Counted from the first letter of the stretch, positions 1 to 8,425 are shown. The stretch is DNA of 42,093 bases from Amphritea sp. (GCA_025800245.1 JAOXSA010000314.1:1-42093); one strand, 5' to 3'. Program-made: numbers and translations. Notes: generated by a model not told the origin, from the letters alone.

Positions 1-83
1 CCTCCCCCGTTATTGCCTAACGACGAATTGTTGCAGCAGAGTGGTTGTCTCTGCTTCTGGCAACAGGCTCTTGTCATACTTAT

Positions 84-107
84 GCCGGGGATTCCCCGGC
101 TTTTTTT
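84..107 (+). terminator. Rho-independent terminator
   Basis: A perfect 7-bp stem (GCCGGGG / CCCCGGC) with a 3-nt loop is followed by seven T residues. It reads on the plus strand and probably ends a gene lying left of the window. One reading frame entering the window stops at a TAA at 18-20, 64 nt before the hairpin, which fits. Confidence 0.75.
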
Positions 108-150
108 ACTCTTTATATTATCTGAACTGCCTCTGGGGCGGGACTTCGTT

Positions 151-272
151 GTATACAGTGTGCGGGCAGTTCAGATGTCGGCATTGTACTGCGGGCGGCG
201 TTTTGCGAAACGCCTGGCAGCACTCGCCTCGCATGGACACAGCCCATGAATATCGGATTGATCAGTTCTGAT
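151..272. repeat. Direct repeat, copy 1 (about 122 bp)
   Basis: This copy matches 314-435 almost base for base over about 120 bp, with a period of 163 bp. Each copy holds two hairpins: GGCGTTT TGCG AAACGCC, and a palindrome around GCCCATG. Copy 1 ends in ATCAG TT CTGAT followed by six Ts, which would work as a small terminator on the plus strand. No convincing protein is encoded. It could be a dispersed palindromic element or a duplicated small RNA gene. Confidence 0.7.
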
Positions 273-313
273 TTTTTATAAAAATACAGTTGTCCCAGGG
301 ATCGTACTTAGTC

Positions 314-435
314 GTGTACAGTGTGCGGACAGTTCAGATGTCGGCATTGTACTGCAGGCGGCGTTTTGCGAAACGCCTGGCAGCACTCGCCTCGCATGGG
401 CATAGCCCATGAATATCGGATTAATTTGTTCTGAT
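314..435. repeat. Direct repeat, copy 2 (about 122 bp)
   Basis: Second copy of the 151-272 unit. The GGCGTTT / AAACGCC hairpin is identical. The second hairpin is better than in copy 1 (CATGGGC ATA GCCCATG). The terminal ATCAG / CTGAT stem of copy 1 is degraded here, so only copy 1 keeps a terminator-like end. Confidence 0.7.
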
Positions 436-622
436 CTTTTAAAGAATCCAGAGTACGCAGGTTCAGCACTGCGTTGTATCAAGTGGTCGAGCGGAAATCA
501 CTGATCTCTGATGGTCGGACGATAAAAGGAATATCGCCGCTAGAAGCGCCTCTTACGGTTACCTTCACTGAAGGGGCGCATTATCATGTCCAGAAATTAA
601 TTGATCTGATTCACAGACTGAA
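436..622. other. Intergenic stretch, no convincing gene
   Basis: A short open frame starting with TTG at 474 could encode about 60 residues. It has no ribosome binding site, and its last codons and stop lie inside the REP arm that follows. I see no recognisable domain. With the repeats before and after it, the whole of 1-715 appears to be non-coding repeat-rich spacer. Confidence 0.4.
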
Positions 623-679
623 TCGCCGCGAGGGCGCGCCTCCCTTATATGACTAGTGGGAAGCGCGCCCTCGCGGCGA
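623..679. repeat. REP-type palindromic element
   Basis: Two 22-nt arms, 623-644 and 658-679, are inverse complements at 21 of 22 positions around a 13-nt loop. The arm core TCGCCGCGAGGGCGCGCC followed by TCCC recurs at 8341-8406. This is the GTGGGAG-type REP pattern known from Pseudomonas and relatives. It lies just beyond the 3' end of the FTR1 gene, a usual place for REPs. Confidence 0.8.
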
Positions 680-715
680 CTATTGATATGGGATGCAAGA
701 AACAGGTAAGACTGA

Positions 716-1903
716 TCAGTTACCAGCCGGTACTACTGCCTGTTGACGGCTACGGATAACGAGCCAACCCAGCAGTGGCAGAGTCAGCAGCAACAGCTGC
801 GCAGACAGGGACTCAACACTCGGAAAGACTCCCAGCCAACTGATTGTCGGGAAGCCTTCTAACCAGGTATTACCAATCCATCCTGATACCTGCAGCTCCA
901 GTGTCGCCTTACCCGCAAAAATAACCGACAGGATATACAGCAGCCCTGCAGTACCGGTAAAGAACTGCTTCAGAGGTAGTCGAACTGACAGCAGGAAGAT
1001 CAGAACATAAATTCCCACCAGTCCCAGAGCTGCCAGACCAAAGCCCGTTGCGATAGCATCGTATGCGCCATCGGCATCACTGATCAGAGCCTGATAAAAC
1101 AGTATGGTTTCTGCGCCTTCCCGGTATACGGCAAAGAAAGCAACCGAAATAATGGCCCACAGACTGCCACTGGTCACAGCATCGCCCAGCTTGTCATGGA
1201 TGAATCCCTGCCATTGCTGCATTTCCCGTCGGGCATAGAGCCAGACACTGACATAACTGAGCAACGCTGCGGCCACGAACATGGTGACACCTTCCAGTGT
1301 TTCCTTCGCAGCACCACTGTTCTGAATAAAGCCCTGCAGTAACCAGGCGGTGATAACACTGGCAACCAGTGCTGCGCCGGCACCAATCCAGATAAGAGAA
1401 ACCTTATCAGCAGCACCCGCTTTACGCAGATAAGCAATCAGCGCACCGATTACCAACAAGGCCTCCACACCTTCACGTAACAGGATCAGTAATGACTGAA
1501 TCGTAATTTCCCAGAAACCGGCATCCTTATTGGAGATCATTGGTGCAACTTCCAGCTGTTCACGCAATAATTCCCAGCGCTGCTGCACAATCTCCTTTGG
1601 CTCAGCTTTCACCGCGCTGTTAATCAGGCGGGTAAAGCTGATCTCAATCTGCAGCATCGTTTCCTGATCTGCCTGTCCCACAGCAAACTCCAGGCCGGCA
1701 CTTTCGAAGCCGCCAAAGTAGAGCTGCGAAAATTCGTTACCAAATAGAATTGACTGAGCCGGATCATAGCGCTCCGCTGCATCATCCCCCCTGGCAATCA
1801 GTTGCTGCATAACCAGCGGATAATCCGTTGCCGCCATCAGGTTGCTGCTGATCAACAAGCTCAGGAGAGTCCCCAGCTTCAACATTCTGAAAATGAAATA
1901 CAT
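716..1903 (-). CDS. FTR1-family iron permease with periplasmic N-domain
   Basis: This is an inner-membrane iron transporter of the FTR1/EfeU family (395 aa). A signal peptide (about residues 1-24) leads into a periplasmic domain of roughly 100 residues, then a block of membrane helices. The two family signatures are present: REGVE at 143-147 and REGAE at 261-265, the glutamate motifs that carry ferric iron. The long N-terminal domain sets it apart from the short EfeU form. No EfeO or EfeB gene is adjacent. The start at 1903 has an AGGGA ribosome site 6 nt upstream; ATG at 1885 is an alternative. The gene follows the transglutaminase-like gene by 25 nt, so it is probably the last cistron of the MoxR operon, an unusual partnership. 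No Fur box is visible directly upstream of it. Confidence 0.88.
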   Translation of the reverse strand: MYFIFRMLKLGTLLSLLISSNLMAATDYPLVMQQLIARGDDAAERYDPAQSILFGNEFSQLYFGGFESAGLEFAVGQADQETMLQIEISFTRLINSAVKAEPKEIVQQRWELLREQLEVAPMISNKDAGFWEITIQSLLILLREGVEALLVIGALIAYLRKAGAADKVSLIWIGAGAALVASVITAWLLQGFIQNSGAAKETLEGVTMFVAAALLSYVSVWLYARREMQQWQGFIHDKLGDAVTSGSLWAIISVAFFAVYREGAETILFYQALISDADGAYDAIATGFGLAALGLVGIYVLIFLLSVRLPLKQFFTGTAGLLYILSVIFAGKATLELQVSGWIGNTWLEGFPTISWLGVFPSVESLSAQLLLLTLPLLGWLVIRSRQQAVVPAGN

Positions 1904-1928
1904 AGTGTTTCCCTAGTTAACAAACGTT

Positions 1929-4022
1929 CTACAGCATCGCTATCAGACGCTTAACATCCCGCTGCAGATCTTTAACAGCCGTATCACCCTCAGCTAACGC
2001 TGCGCCATAGCGCAGCTGCAAATACTGCTGAATGATATGTTCAAGCGCACCATAAAATGGCAGATTTTTCTCTTGCAGTCGCAGCAGCCAGGTCTGCGGA
2101 CACTCATCAAACCGACACTCACAATCAAGCTTTGCCAATCGCTGATTCAACTGATTAAAGGCCCGGTCTACCGGATCCTGGCGACGCCGCTTCAACTTCA
2201 GAAATGCGCTGTAGATCACAATCATCAACAGCAGGCCTGCAATAGTCAGAGCCATCAGCGTTTTCCAGTCCACCTTGCGCAAGCCGGACTTCTGCATCAG
2301 CTCGACCTGACGGTCCGGGTTATAGTTCAGCACCCAGGTTTCCAGGCCGGCTGAGAGCTGTTGTAACCAGCCCGGACCTGTTTTCCGGCGTTGAGATCGT
2401 TTCTGTTCGGGAGTCTTAGTTACCTGTACCGCTTGCTCTACAGGCTCCTTCGGTGACTCTGCCAGTTCAGGCGTCTGTTTCTTTGATTCAGGCTTAGGCG
2501 CAGCCTGTGCTGCAGGTTGAGGCCGGTTTTCTTTCTTCGGTGGCGATACGAAATCAAGTGCTTCGACCCTCTGCCATCCAGTACCATCCAGCCAGGCCTC
2601 GACCCAGACATGAGCATTCCCCTGGCGTACAACGATAAAGTTAGTCAACGCAATGAGATTACCGCCTCGATAACCCGATACCAGCCGGGTAGGCACTCCT
2701 GCTGCACGTAAGGCAATGGCTGTCGCTGACGCCAGATGCTCTATTCCACCTTCTTTGCGGTCAAAGAAGAACTCATCCAGACTGTCCTCATACTCTGCAA
2801 TATCCGGCGTTGCGGTAACTTGATAGCCCCCTTCTGCCAGATGTACACGCAACTGATGGATCGGGTCACCTGTGAGCTGACGCCCCCAATTAATCAGACG
2901 ACTATTTGAGTTAGCGGGTAATTCAAGATATGAACTACGCTCGTCATCCGACATAGGAGCCCCGCCGGTATACTCCAGATATGCTTTCTGTTCGTAGTTA
3001 AATTCCTGAGAGACTTTACGAATACCCAGCATCTGAAACTCGGAGGAGATAAAACTCTCTACGCTTCGTCCAACAGGCAGATCAAGAGCATACAACCAGC
3101 GTTCGCCGTGAGGAGTAACCCGTGCTTCGTAACTAACCAGATCTTTCTTTGATGTCAGAAGTGATTCAACTTCACCACGCTTTTTATAAGCCTTACTAAG
3201 CAATCTGGAACGGTTATTCCAGCCTTCAGGTAGCTGCCATTCAACACCGTCGTAATGACTAAAGACAGCGCCACGCCAGTACAAGCGACTCTTATAAGGC
3301 ACAACACCTTTAAATTCTGCTACCAACACCGGAGCATCGCTTTGCTTCAGACGCGTTACCTGCCCTGCACGCAACGAACCCTTGATACCTTTCTCGCGCT
3401 CTTCCTGGTCAATTACGAGTTCAATCGGCAGACCCATAACGATACCAAGATCCCAGAGCGGGCCCTGAATACGGGGAGCTGTGACAAATAGCATTGCGGA
3501 TAAAGGCAGCCCCAGCAGAAACACCTTACCGACAACCATCAGCCTTGGCAGAACAGACTGCTTTTGATGCACGATTGTCAGCAGTGCGTTCAATAGCATG
3601 AGCGTAGCGAGAACCAGATAAACAAATGCCGACAAACCAGACAGATAAAGACTGGACAAAGCCGTCAGTAAAAGGGCTCCGTAACTGAGTAACAGGAACT
3701 CCCGCTTACTGTCCGCTTCCAGCCATTTCATCATCAGAATTACAGCCAGACCACTGAGCAGGGTTTCACCGCTCAGCCATTCGGTACCGCTGCTCCACAG
3801 CAGCCCGGCAGTTCCCGCCAGACCACTGCCAATAGCCAGCCAACGAATCACGCGCCTTCTCAGCAATAGAGGTCGCAGAACAAATGGCAGCAGGGCTATC
3901 AGCGCAATACCGGCATGCAACTCTCCCAACGCAGGGATCAGGCTGAACAGTAACAATGCACCTACAGCAAGCAGAGGCGAGTTCAGGGTATCGGTAGCAG
4001 GTTGCCTGAATGCTTTAATCAT
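1929..4022 (-). CDS. TgpA-like membrane transglutaminase homologue, catalytic Cys missing
   Basis: This 697-aa protein has the TgpA/DUF3488 layout: several N-terminal membrane helices (to about residue 180), a periplasmic transglutaminase-like core (about 390-495), a linker rich in Pro, Lys and Gln, another membrane helix near 605-625 and a cytoplasmic tail. The usual core motif is GFCEHxAS, where Cys is the nucleophile. Here it reads GGIEHLAS, with Ile427 encoded by ATA at 2742-2744. The His motif is kept (NAHVWVEAW, His471). The Asp normally found in the VDPT motif is replaced by Glu487 (RVEAL). The protein is therefore probably inactive as a protease or transglutaminase and may be structural or regulatory. 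It overlaps the DUF58 gene by 4 nt (translational coupling) in the common MoxR-DUF58-TgpA arrangement. Confidence 0.85.
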   Translation of the reverse strand: MIKAFRQPATDTLNSPLLAVGALLLFSLIPALGELHAGIALIALLPFVLRPLLLRRRVIRWLAIGSGLAGTAGLLWSSGTEWLSGETLLSGLAVILMMKWLEADSKREFLLLSYGALLLTALSSLYLSGLSAFVYLVLATLMLLNALLTIVHQKQSVLPRLMVVGKVFLLGLPLSAMLFVTAPRIQGPLWDLGIVMGLPIELVIDQEEREKGIKGSLRAGQVTRLKQSDAPVLVAEFKGVVPYKSRLYWRGAVFSHYDGVEWQLPEGWNNRSRLLSKAYKKRGEVESLLTSKKDLVSYEARVTPHGERWLYALDLPVGRSVESFISSEFQMLGIRKVSQEFNYEQKAYLEYTGGAPMSDDERSSYLELPANSNSRLINWGRQLTGDPIHQLRVHLAEGGYQVTATPDIAEYEDSLDEFFFDRKEGGIEHLASATAIALRAAGVPTRLVSGYRGGNLIALTNFIVVRQGNAHVWVEAWLDGTGWQRVEALDFVSPPKKENRPQPAAQAAPKPESKKQTPELAESPKEPVEQAVQVTKTPEQKRSQRRKTGPGWLQQLSAGLETWVLNYNPDRQVELMQKSGLRKVDWKTLMALTIAGLLLMIVIYSAFLKLKRRRQDPVDRAFNQLNQRLAKLDCECRFDECPQTWLLRLQEKNLPFYGALEHIIQQYLQLRYGAALAEGDTAVKDLQRDVKRLIAML

Positions 4023-4930
4023 TGGGCAACCTCCTGGGTAATCAGATCACCCGGCATCAGAGCCAGTGCGGTAAGACTGCGCTGTAAGTGAGGAAAATCA
4101 CAGGCAGGCTGATACTCCTGCTCTGGCAGCGCAATACCAAACTCCTGACCACGCTGATAGCAATCCAGAATCCAGTGACAAAGGCAGTGAATGCGCTCTT
4201 CATACCCCAGCCCCTCAGTATCTTCCCAGCGCAACCAGACCGATGGATCACCTGCAGCCCCATCAAACTGCTTTACCTGTAACTGATCACGCCGGGCCAT
4301 TGCCCGCCAGTCAATACGACGCAGATTGTCACCAGGTTGATAATCTCGCAACCCAGCCAGTGCTTCTGCTTCTTCGTGCAGATGAGCATTACTGCCTTTA
4401 TAGTGTTGCTGCATCGCTCTGAGATCTTTAGCAGATGGAAAAATAACGACTTCAGGCAACTGACACAGCTCGCGGGAAATACGCAATAGCCCCAGAGGCC
4501 ACTCACTCTGAACCCTCATTGCGCTTTCAGGCAGTACCCCCCGGGTCTCACTATCAATCCGAAGATGCCAGGTCTGAGTCTCATCCGGACTATCACTCAG
4601 ATCGTTCAGCACTTCCTGATTTAAAGTACTCAGAGCATAGTGTGCCCGCCCCCCCTGCTCCCGGACCTGAAGCTGATACTGAACCGGCTGACCAGCATGA
4701 ACGGATTCAACAGGCAGACAGCGGGCTTCAAAGTCACTCAGGTTACGTAAACCAAGCCAGATCGAAACACCAAAGCATCCGAGTAACAGAAAACTGAAAG
4801 TAAAGATCAGATTATTGCTGTAATTAATTCCAAGCAGGAATATCAGGCCGCACAGCAACAGAAATCCCGCCCCACTGGCAGTCAGCCTGATACGCCAGCT
4901 CTGTCGCAACAGCTCTCTGAAAAAACTCAT
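4019..4930 (-). CDS. DUF58-domain membrane protein
   Basis: This 303-aa protein has two N-terminal membrane helices (about 17-60) and then a DUF58 (VWA-related) domain. The family signature RDYQPGDNLRRIDWRAMARR lies near residues 193-212. DUF58 proteins accompany MoxR ATPases and TgpA-type proteins in envelope-related operons. Both neighbours overlap it by 4 nt, so the three are translated as a unit. Its biochemical role is not known. Confidence 0.85.
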   Translation of the reverse strand: MSFFRELLRQSWRIRLTASGAGFLLLCGLIFLLGINYSNNLIFTFSFLLLGCFGVSIWLGLRNLSDFEARCLPVESVHAGQPVQYQLQVREQGGRAHYALSTLNQEVLNDLSDSPDETQTWHLRIDSETRGVLPESAMRVQSEWPLGLLRISRELCQLPEVVIFPSAKDLRAMQQHYKGSNAHLHEEAEALAGLRDYQPGDNLRRIDWRAMARRDQLQVKQFDGAAGDPSVWLRWEDTEGLGYEERIHCLCHWILDCYQRGQEFGIALPEQEYQPACDFPHLQRSLTALALMPGDLITQEVAQ

Positions 4931-5904
4931 CGCGGTACGGCAACCTGCTGCAGAACCTGGAAACCATTATCCAGAGGATCACTGTAGCCATCGCGACGCT
5001 GCAGACGATGACCGGCAACATAGGGGAACACCGCCTGAATATGCTGTGGCAGCAGATTATCGCTACCCGCCAGCCAGGCCCATGCGCGGGCGGCATTCAG
5101 TACACCCAGACCGCCACGGGTTGAGAGGCCATTAATAAACAACTCACTCTGGCGACTGTAGTTCAGCAGGTCGTACAGATAGCCAAGCGCATGCTCACTG
5201 CAATGCACCGCTTTGGCCTGCTGCTGATAATCACGCAGTTGCTCTGTAGTCAAAGATGCAGACAGCTCCTGTAGCATTTCACGACGACTTTGCCCTGCCA
5301 GAATCTGCAGCTCAGCATCCCGCACCGGATAACCCATCTGAATACGAATCAGGAAACGGTCCAGCTGGCTTTCTGGCAATGCTGATGTCCCTACCTGCTC
5401 AGCCGGGTTCTGCGTGGCGATGACAAAGAACGGATCAGGCAGCTTACGGGTTTCCCCTTCCAGGCTGACCTGGCGCTCTTCCATCGCCTCAAGCAGTGCA
5501 CTCTGGGTTTTTGGCGTAGCCCGGTTAATCTCATCGGCCAGCAGTAATTCACTGAACACTGGGCCTTCTATGAAGCGGAAATTACCCTGTTCCTTATCGA
5601 ACACCGATGCTCCCAGCAGGTCTGCTGGCAGCAGATCATTGGTGAACTGTACCCGCTTATACGCCAGCCCCAGTACTCCGGCCAGCGCGTGTGACAGGAC
5701 GGTTTTACCCATACCTGGCAGATCTTCCAGCAACAGATGTCCGTCGGCCAGCAGACAGGTCAGAGACAGTTTCAGCTGCATCGGCTTACCCAGTATCAGT
5801 TGATTAAGGGTATCAAAGGTTGCCTGCATCTCCTGACGCACAGGGGTTTCCAATGCCGCTTGCATTGCCGGATGTGATTGCGCTTGAGCAAGAGAGGTGT
5901 TCAC
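4927..5904 (-). CDS. MoxR-family AAA+ ATPase
   Basis: This 325-aa AAA+ protein of the MoxR subfamily shows Walker A (DLPGMGKTVLSHALA, about 62-76), Walker B (LLLADEINRA) and a sensor 1 region (FFVIATQNPAEQVG), then the MoxR C-terminal lid. MoxR proteins act as chaperone-like ATPases with VWA/DUF58 partners, here encoded immediately downstream with a 4-nt overlap. The start is GTG at 5904, with AAGGA about 7 nt upstream. It is probably the first gene of a four-gene operon ending in the FTR1 permease. Confidence 0.88.
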   Translation of the reverse strand: MNTSLAQAQSHPAMQAALETPVRQEMQATFDTLNQLILGKPMQLKLSLTCLLADGHLLLEDLPGMGKTVLSHALAGVLGLAYKRVQFTNDLLPADLLGASVFDKEQGNFRFIEGPVFSELLLADEINRATPKTQSALLEAMEERQVSLEGETRKLPDPFFVIATQNPAEQVGTSALPESQLDRFLIRIQMGYPVRDAELQILAGQSRREMLQELSASLTTEQLRDYQQQAKAVHCSEHALGYLYDLLNYSRQSELFINGLSTRGGLGVLNAARAWAWLAGSDNLLPQHIQAVFPYVAGHRLQRRDGYSDPLDNGFQVLQQVAVPR

Positions 5905-6004
5905 AGTTATTTCCTTAAGAGTTCGTCTTTTACAGCCGCCTGATACAACCGGCGGATAAAACCGCTTCAGCAGATCTGCATCAGCAGGTCAGCTATATTC
6001 GGTC

Positions 6005-6072
6005 AGGGAGTCTGCCAATAGCCCGGTAAATACAACTGCAGGCTGTTTCACAGAGCGATTGGCAGAATCCCT
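6005..6072. repeat. Long inverted repeat in the moxR leader
   Basis: Arms 6005-6019 (AGGGAGTCTGCCAAT) and 6058-6072 (ATTGGCAGAATCCCT) are complementary at 14 of 15 positions, with a 38-nt spacer. The element lies about 100 nt upstream of moxR on its transcribed side. It could be an operator pair, an attenuator or a mobile palindrome. I cannot choose between these. Confidence 0.5.
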
Positions 6073-6084
6073 CAATTAATAATC

Positions 6085-6120
6085 TGTGCCGCCGGTCAGA
6101 CTTCCCGTACCGGCGACACA
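6085..6120 (-). terminator. Hairpin after the di-heme oxidoreductase gene
   Basis: A 12-bp stem with one mismatch (TGTGCCGCCGGT / ACCGGCGACACA) and a 12-nt loop lies just past the stop of the di-heme gene. The T-tract is poor on either strand, so it may stabilise or pause transcription rather than terminate efficiently. Confidence 0.45.
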
Positions 6121-6142
6121 GCAGATCCTCAAAGAACCGTAA

Positions 6143-7696
6143 TCAGAGAGATTTCAGGAATTTGATGATCGACTCACGATCACTGGCTGCCAGCTCTTTG
6201 AAACGTTGCTTCACGGCTTCGGCTTCACCGCCGTGCCAGAGAATCGCTTCTTCCAGATTTCGGGCACGGCCATCGTGCAGCAGTCTGGTATGACCGTTGA
6301 CCTGTTCGATCATGCCGATTCCCCATAGCGGTGGTGTACGCCATTCATAGCCATCGGCATCAAAGCTCGGGCGGTGATCCGCCAGACCCGGCCCCATGTC
6401 ATGCAGCAGAAAATCACTGTATGGGTGGATAGTCTGATTATGCAGGCGTTTCTGGCGCTGCTCTGTTCCGGTCACAAATGTCGAGCGGTGGCAGGATTCA
6501 CAACCGATCTCGTTAAACAGCTGCTCGCCACGCTGCACTTCCGGATGATCCAGATAATCGCGCCCGGGCACCGCCAGAAACTCCAGATAGGTGGTGACCA
6601 TATCCATCTGTGCGACAGTCAGCTCTGTTGGTGCATCAGTGATACCGGAACGGGCCGCTTTACACTCAGCCTGATGTGCGGTGCAGTTCTCCATCGGGAA
6701 CAACGGGTTGGTTACCCCCATATCATTCACGGCAGCGTCCATACCCTGATGATTCAGGGTGGGCGTTTCCGCTTTCCAGCCATATTTACCGAGCATGTAT
6801 TTCTTGAACTCGATGCTCCAGACCCGGTTAGCTTTACCGGAAATACCGTCACCATTGTTGTCATCAGGATCAGCATATTCCAGCATTGATGCTTCAGTGA
6901 TCGCATCGATCAGGCCCATACCGATCATAAATGGCGCAATACGTGGCGATGTCATCGCATCCTCACCCAGCGGGCCATAGTTCTGATCAGGGAAACTGTA
7001 AACCGGTGCTTTCAGGGTGTACTGTGTACCATCGGCGTAATACCCGACCACATCGCGGTGGTCGATCTTCACACTGACTTCTGGCAAGTGCCCCGGAATA
7101 GATTTATCGGCTAACTGACCACCATAAACCGGATGCGGTTTAGGCCCTCCGTGAGGATCTGTGCCGGGAATAGAAACCCGGAATAACAGACCTTCCAGTG
7201 GCTGGCCTGGCTCCATTGGAGGTGCAGCCCGGCCATCGGCAATATGGCATCCTTCACAGGACTCCTGATTAAACAGAGGTCCCAGACCGTCAGCATCAGA
7301 CCGAAAGCCTGATTCAAGCGCCTCACTGAATGGGCGCTCAAATACGCCATCGCCGTCATCGAAGAGTTTCGACAACTGCCACGGCAAATTTGCCGCTTCA
7401 GTTTCAAAAGAGATATCACCAAACATAAAGTGGGTCAGATCGCCGCCAGACAATGCCCGGGGATCATGGCTGTTGATCTCATCGATCGCAGCCATATCAT
7501 CACCATAACCGCTTAGCGGTTTGATCTTAGACTGGTAATAGGTATAAGCCAGCACTGCCAGGCTGATAGCCAGCAGAATCAGGCCGGAAATAAGCACCCA
7601 TGAGGGTTTTCTTATAGGGGTTTCAGAGTGAGTTTTTATATCAGTTGCAGCAGCCTCTTGTGGGCTGTTCATTGCTTTAGGCACATCAGTGCTCAT
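6143..7696 (-). CDS. Membrane-anchored di-heme oxidoreductase (DUF1111 / DHOR family)
   Basis: This protein (517 aa from ATG 7696, preceded by TGGAGA) has one N-terminal membrane anchor (about residues 32-53) and a large periplasmic domain. It shows two c-type heme sites, CEGCH at 147-151 and CESCH at 399-403, and a DHOR-type Asp/Asn-rich loop (PDDNNGDGISG, 277-287). Relatives are di-heme peroxidase-like proteins, often found with imelysins in Fur-controlled iron loci. No imelysin is present here. A Fur-type box (7946-7960) lies upstream. The exact reaction is unknown for the family. An upstream start at 7744 is possible but has no ribosome site and would add a poor N-terminus. Confidence 0.85.
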   Translation of the reverse strand: MSTDVPKAMNSPQEAAATDIKTHSETPIRKPSWVLISGLILLAISLAVLAYTYYQSKIKPLSGYGDDMAAIDEINSHDPRALSGGDLTHFMFGDISFETEAANLPWQLSKLFDDGDGVFERPFSEALESGFRSDADGLGPLFNQESCEGCHIADGRAAPPMEPGQPLEGLLFRVSIPGTDPHGGPKPHPVYGGQLADKSIPGHLPEVSVKIDHRDVVGYYADGTQYTLKAPVYSFPDQNYGPLGEDAMTSPRIAPFMIGMGLIDAITEASMLEYADPDDNNGDGISGKANRVWSIEFKKYMLGKYGWKAETPTLNHQGMDAAVNDMGVTNPLFPMENCTAHQAECKAARSGITDAPTELTVAQMDMVTTYLEFLAVPGRDYLDHPEVQRGEQLFNEIGCESCHRSTFVTGTEQRQKRLHNQTIHPYSDFLLHDMGPGLADHRPSFDADGYEWRTPPLWGIGMIEQVNGHTRLLHDGRARNLEEAILWHGGEAEAVKQRFKELAASDRESIIKFLKSL

Positions 7697-7855
7697 GATC
7701 GTCTCCAGGGTATAGCAAACAGTAATCCACCAGCCGGTAACCACTACGAAACCCGCTGGATGTTTAATGTTTCGCTACCACATCCCCCTCGGACGCTGGC
7801 AGGAACTTAACGCTCACACTGCGCCAAACCTATGGCCGTCGGTGCGAGCGGTACT

Positions 7856-7883
7856 GGTGCTATAAAGATGGAAGCACCCTACG
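7856..7883. repeat. GGTGC...GCACCCTACG palindromic repeat, copy 1
   Basis: GGTGCT and AGCACC flank an 11-nt loop and are followed by CTACG. The same outer sequence (GGTGC ... GCACCCTACG) occurs at 8426-8457, so this is a second small dispersed palindrome family in the same intergenic zone. Confidence 0.45.
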
Positions 7884-7945
7884 CCATTCTTAATCACAAG
7901 TTAGTGAGGCCTGTGGTGTAGAACGGAAAAACCGCAACATTTTAG

Positions 7946-7960
7946 AGATAATCATTCTCA
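7946..7960. promoter_or_regulatory. Fur box
   Basis: AGATAATCATTCTCA matches the symmetric core TGATAATNATTATCA at 12 of 14 fixed positions. It lies about 250 nt upstream of the di-heme oxidoreductase start and about 70 nt upstream of the divergent small membrane ORF. It could serve either or both. Confidence 0.6.
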
Positions 7961-8029
7961 CTCGCAATAGCGTTATTACCATAGAAACCACATGGTTTGT
8001 AAATAGATGCTATCTTGTTGATCAAGCGC

Positions 8030-8326
8030 ATGAAATGGATGAACTTTATGAGCAGAAACGTCAGCAATTTAACCAGCTTGTCCACCATCAGACTGTTGAT
8101 AAAACTCTATGCCGCATATGCCTTTTCACTGGCGTTTATTCTGCAGAGCACGGTTGTACTGCTGATCGCTTTTCTTGCCTGCGGGCTTTATATCCTGCTT
8201 CGCAGCCCGTCACTGATTTACTGGCGGTTCAAACCACAACCGGCGCTCTGCCATTGCGGACAAGGCCGGTGTGCTCCGAGAATGCCAGTCGAACGTTGCC
8301 GTCGGGGACGGTATTTCAGGCTTTGA
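8030..8326 (+). CDS. Small hypothetical membrane protein
   Basis: This putative protein of about 98 residues has two closely spaced hydrophobic segments and a Cys-rich basic tail (CHCGQGRC). Its start is uncertain: ATG at 8030, 8039 or 8048, or TTG at 8015, and none has a good ribosome site. It diverges from the di-heme oxidoreductase gene and lies next to a Fur-type box, so it might be iron controlled. I do not recognise the family. The uneven composition of the last 30 codons makes a chance reading frame possible. Confidence 0.4.
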   Translation: MKWMNFMSRNVSNLTSLSTIRLLIKLYAAYAFSLAFILQSTVVLLIAFLACGLYILLRSPSLIYWRFKPQPALCHCGQGRCAPRMPVERCRRGRYFRL

Positions 8327-8340
8327 TTTCCTGGAATTTA

Positions 8341-8406
8341 TCGCCGCGAGGCGCGCCTCCCACACCATAGAAATACATCTGTGTGGGAGCGACGCCCTCG
8401 TCGCGA
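8341..8406. repeat. REP-type palindromic element, second copy
   Basis: The left arm starts TCGCCGCGAG and ends CTCCCACAC (8341-8365). It pairs with the right arm GTGTGGGAGCGACGCCCTCG plus TCGCGA (8381-8406), with a few mismatches. It shares the core of the 623-679 element. It sits between the small membrane ORF and the 3' end of the pilus-like cluster, where convergent transcripts meet. Confidence 0.75.
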
Positions 8407-8425
8407 TAGCCTCAATCTAGAAGTC

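Noticed and set aside
276-482. 68-codon frame on minus strand across the direct repeat
   Set aside because: Most of it is the repeat unit read through; the repeat structure explains the openness.
474-656. 60-codon frame on plus strand
   Set aside because: It starts with TTG, has no ribosome site, and its end and stop lie inside a REP arm.
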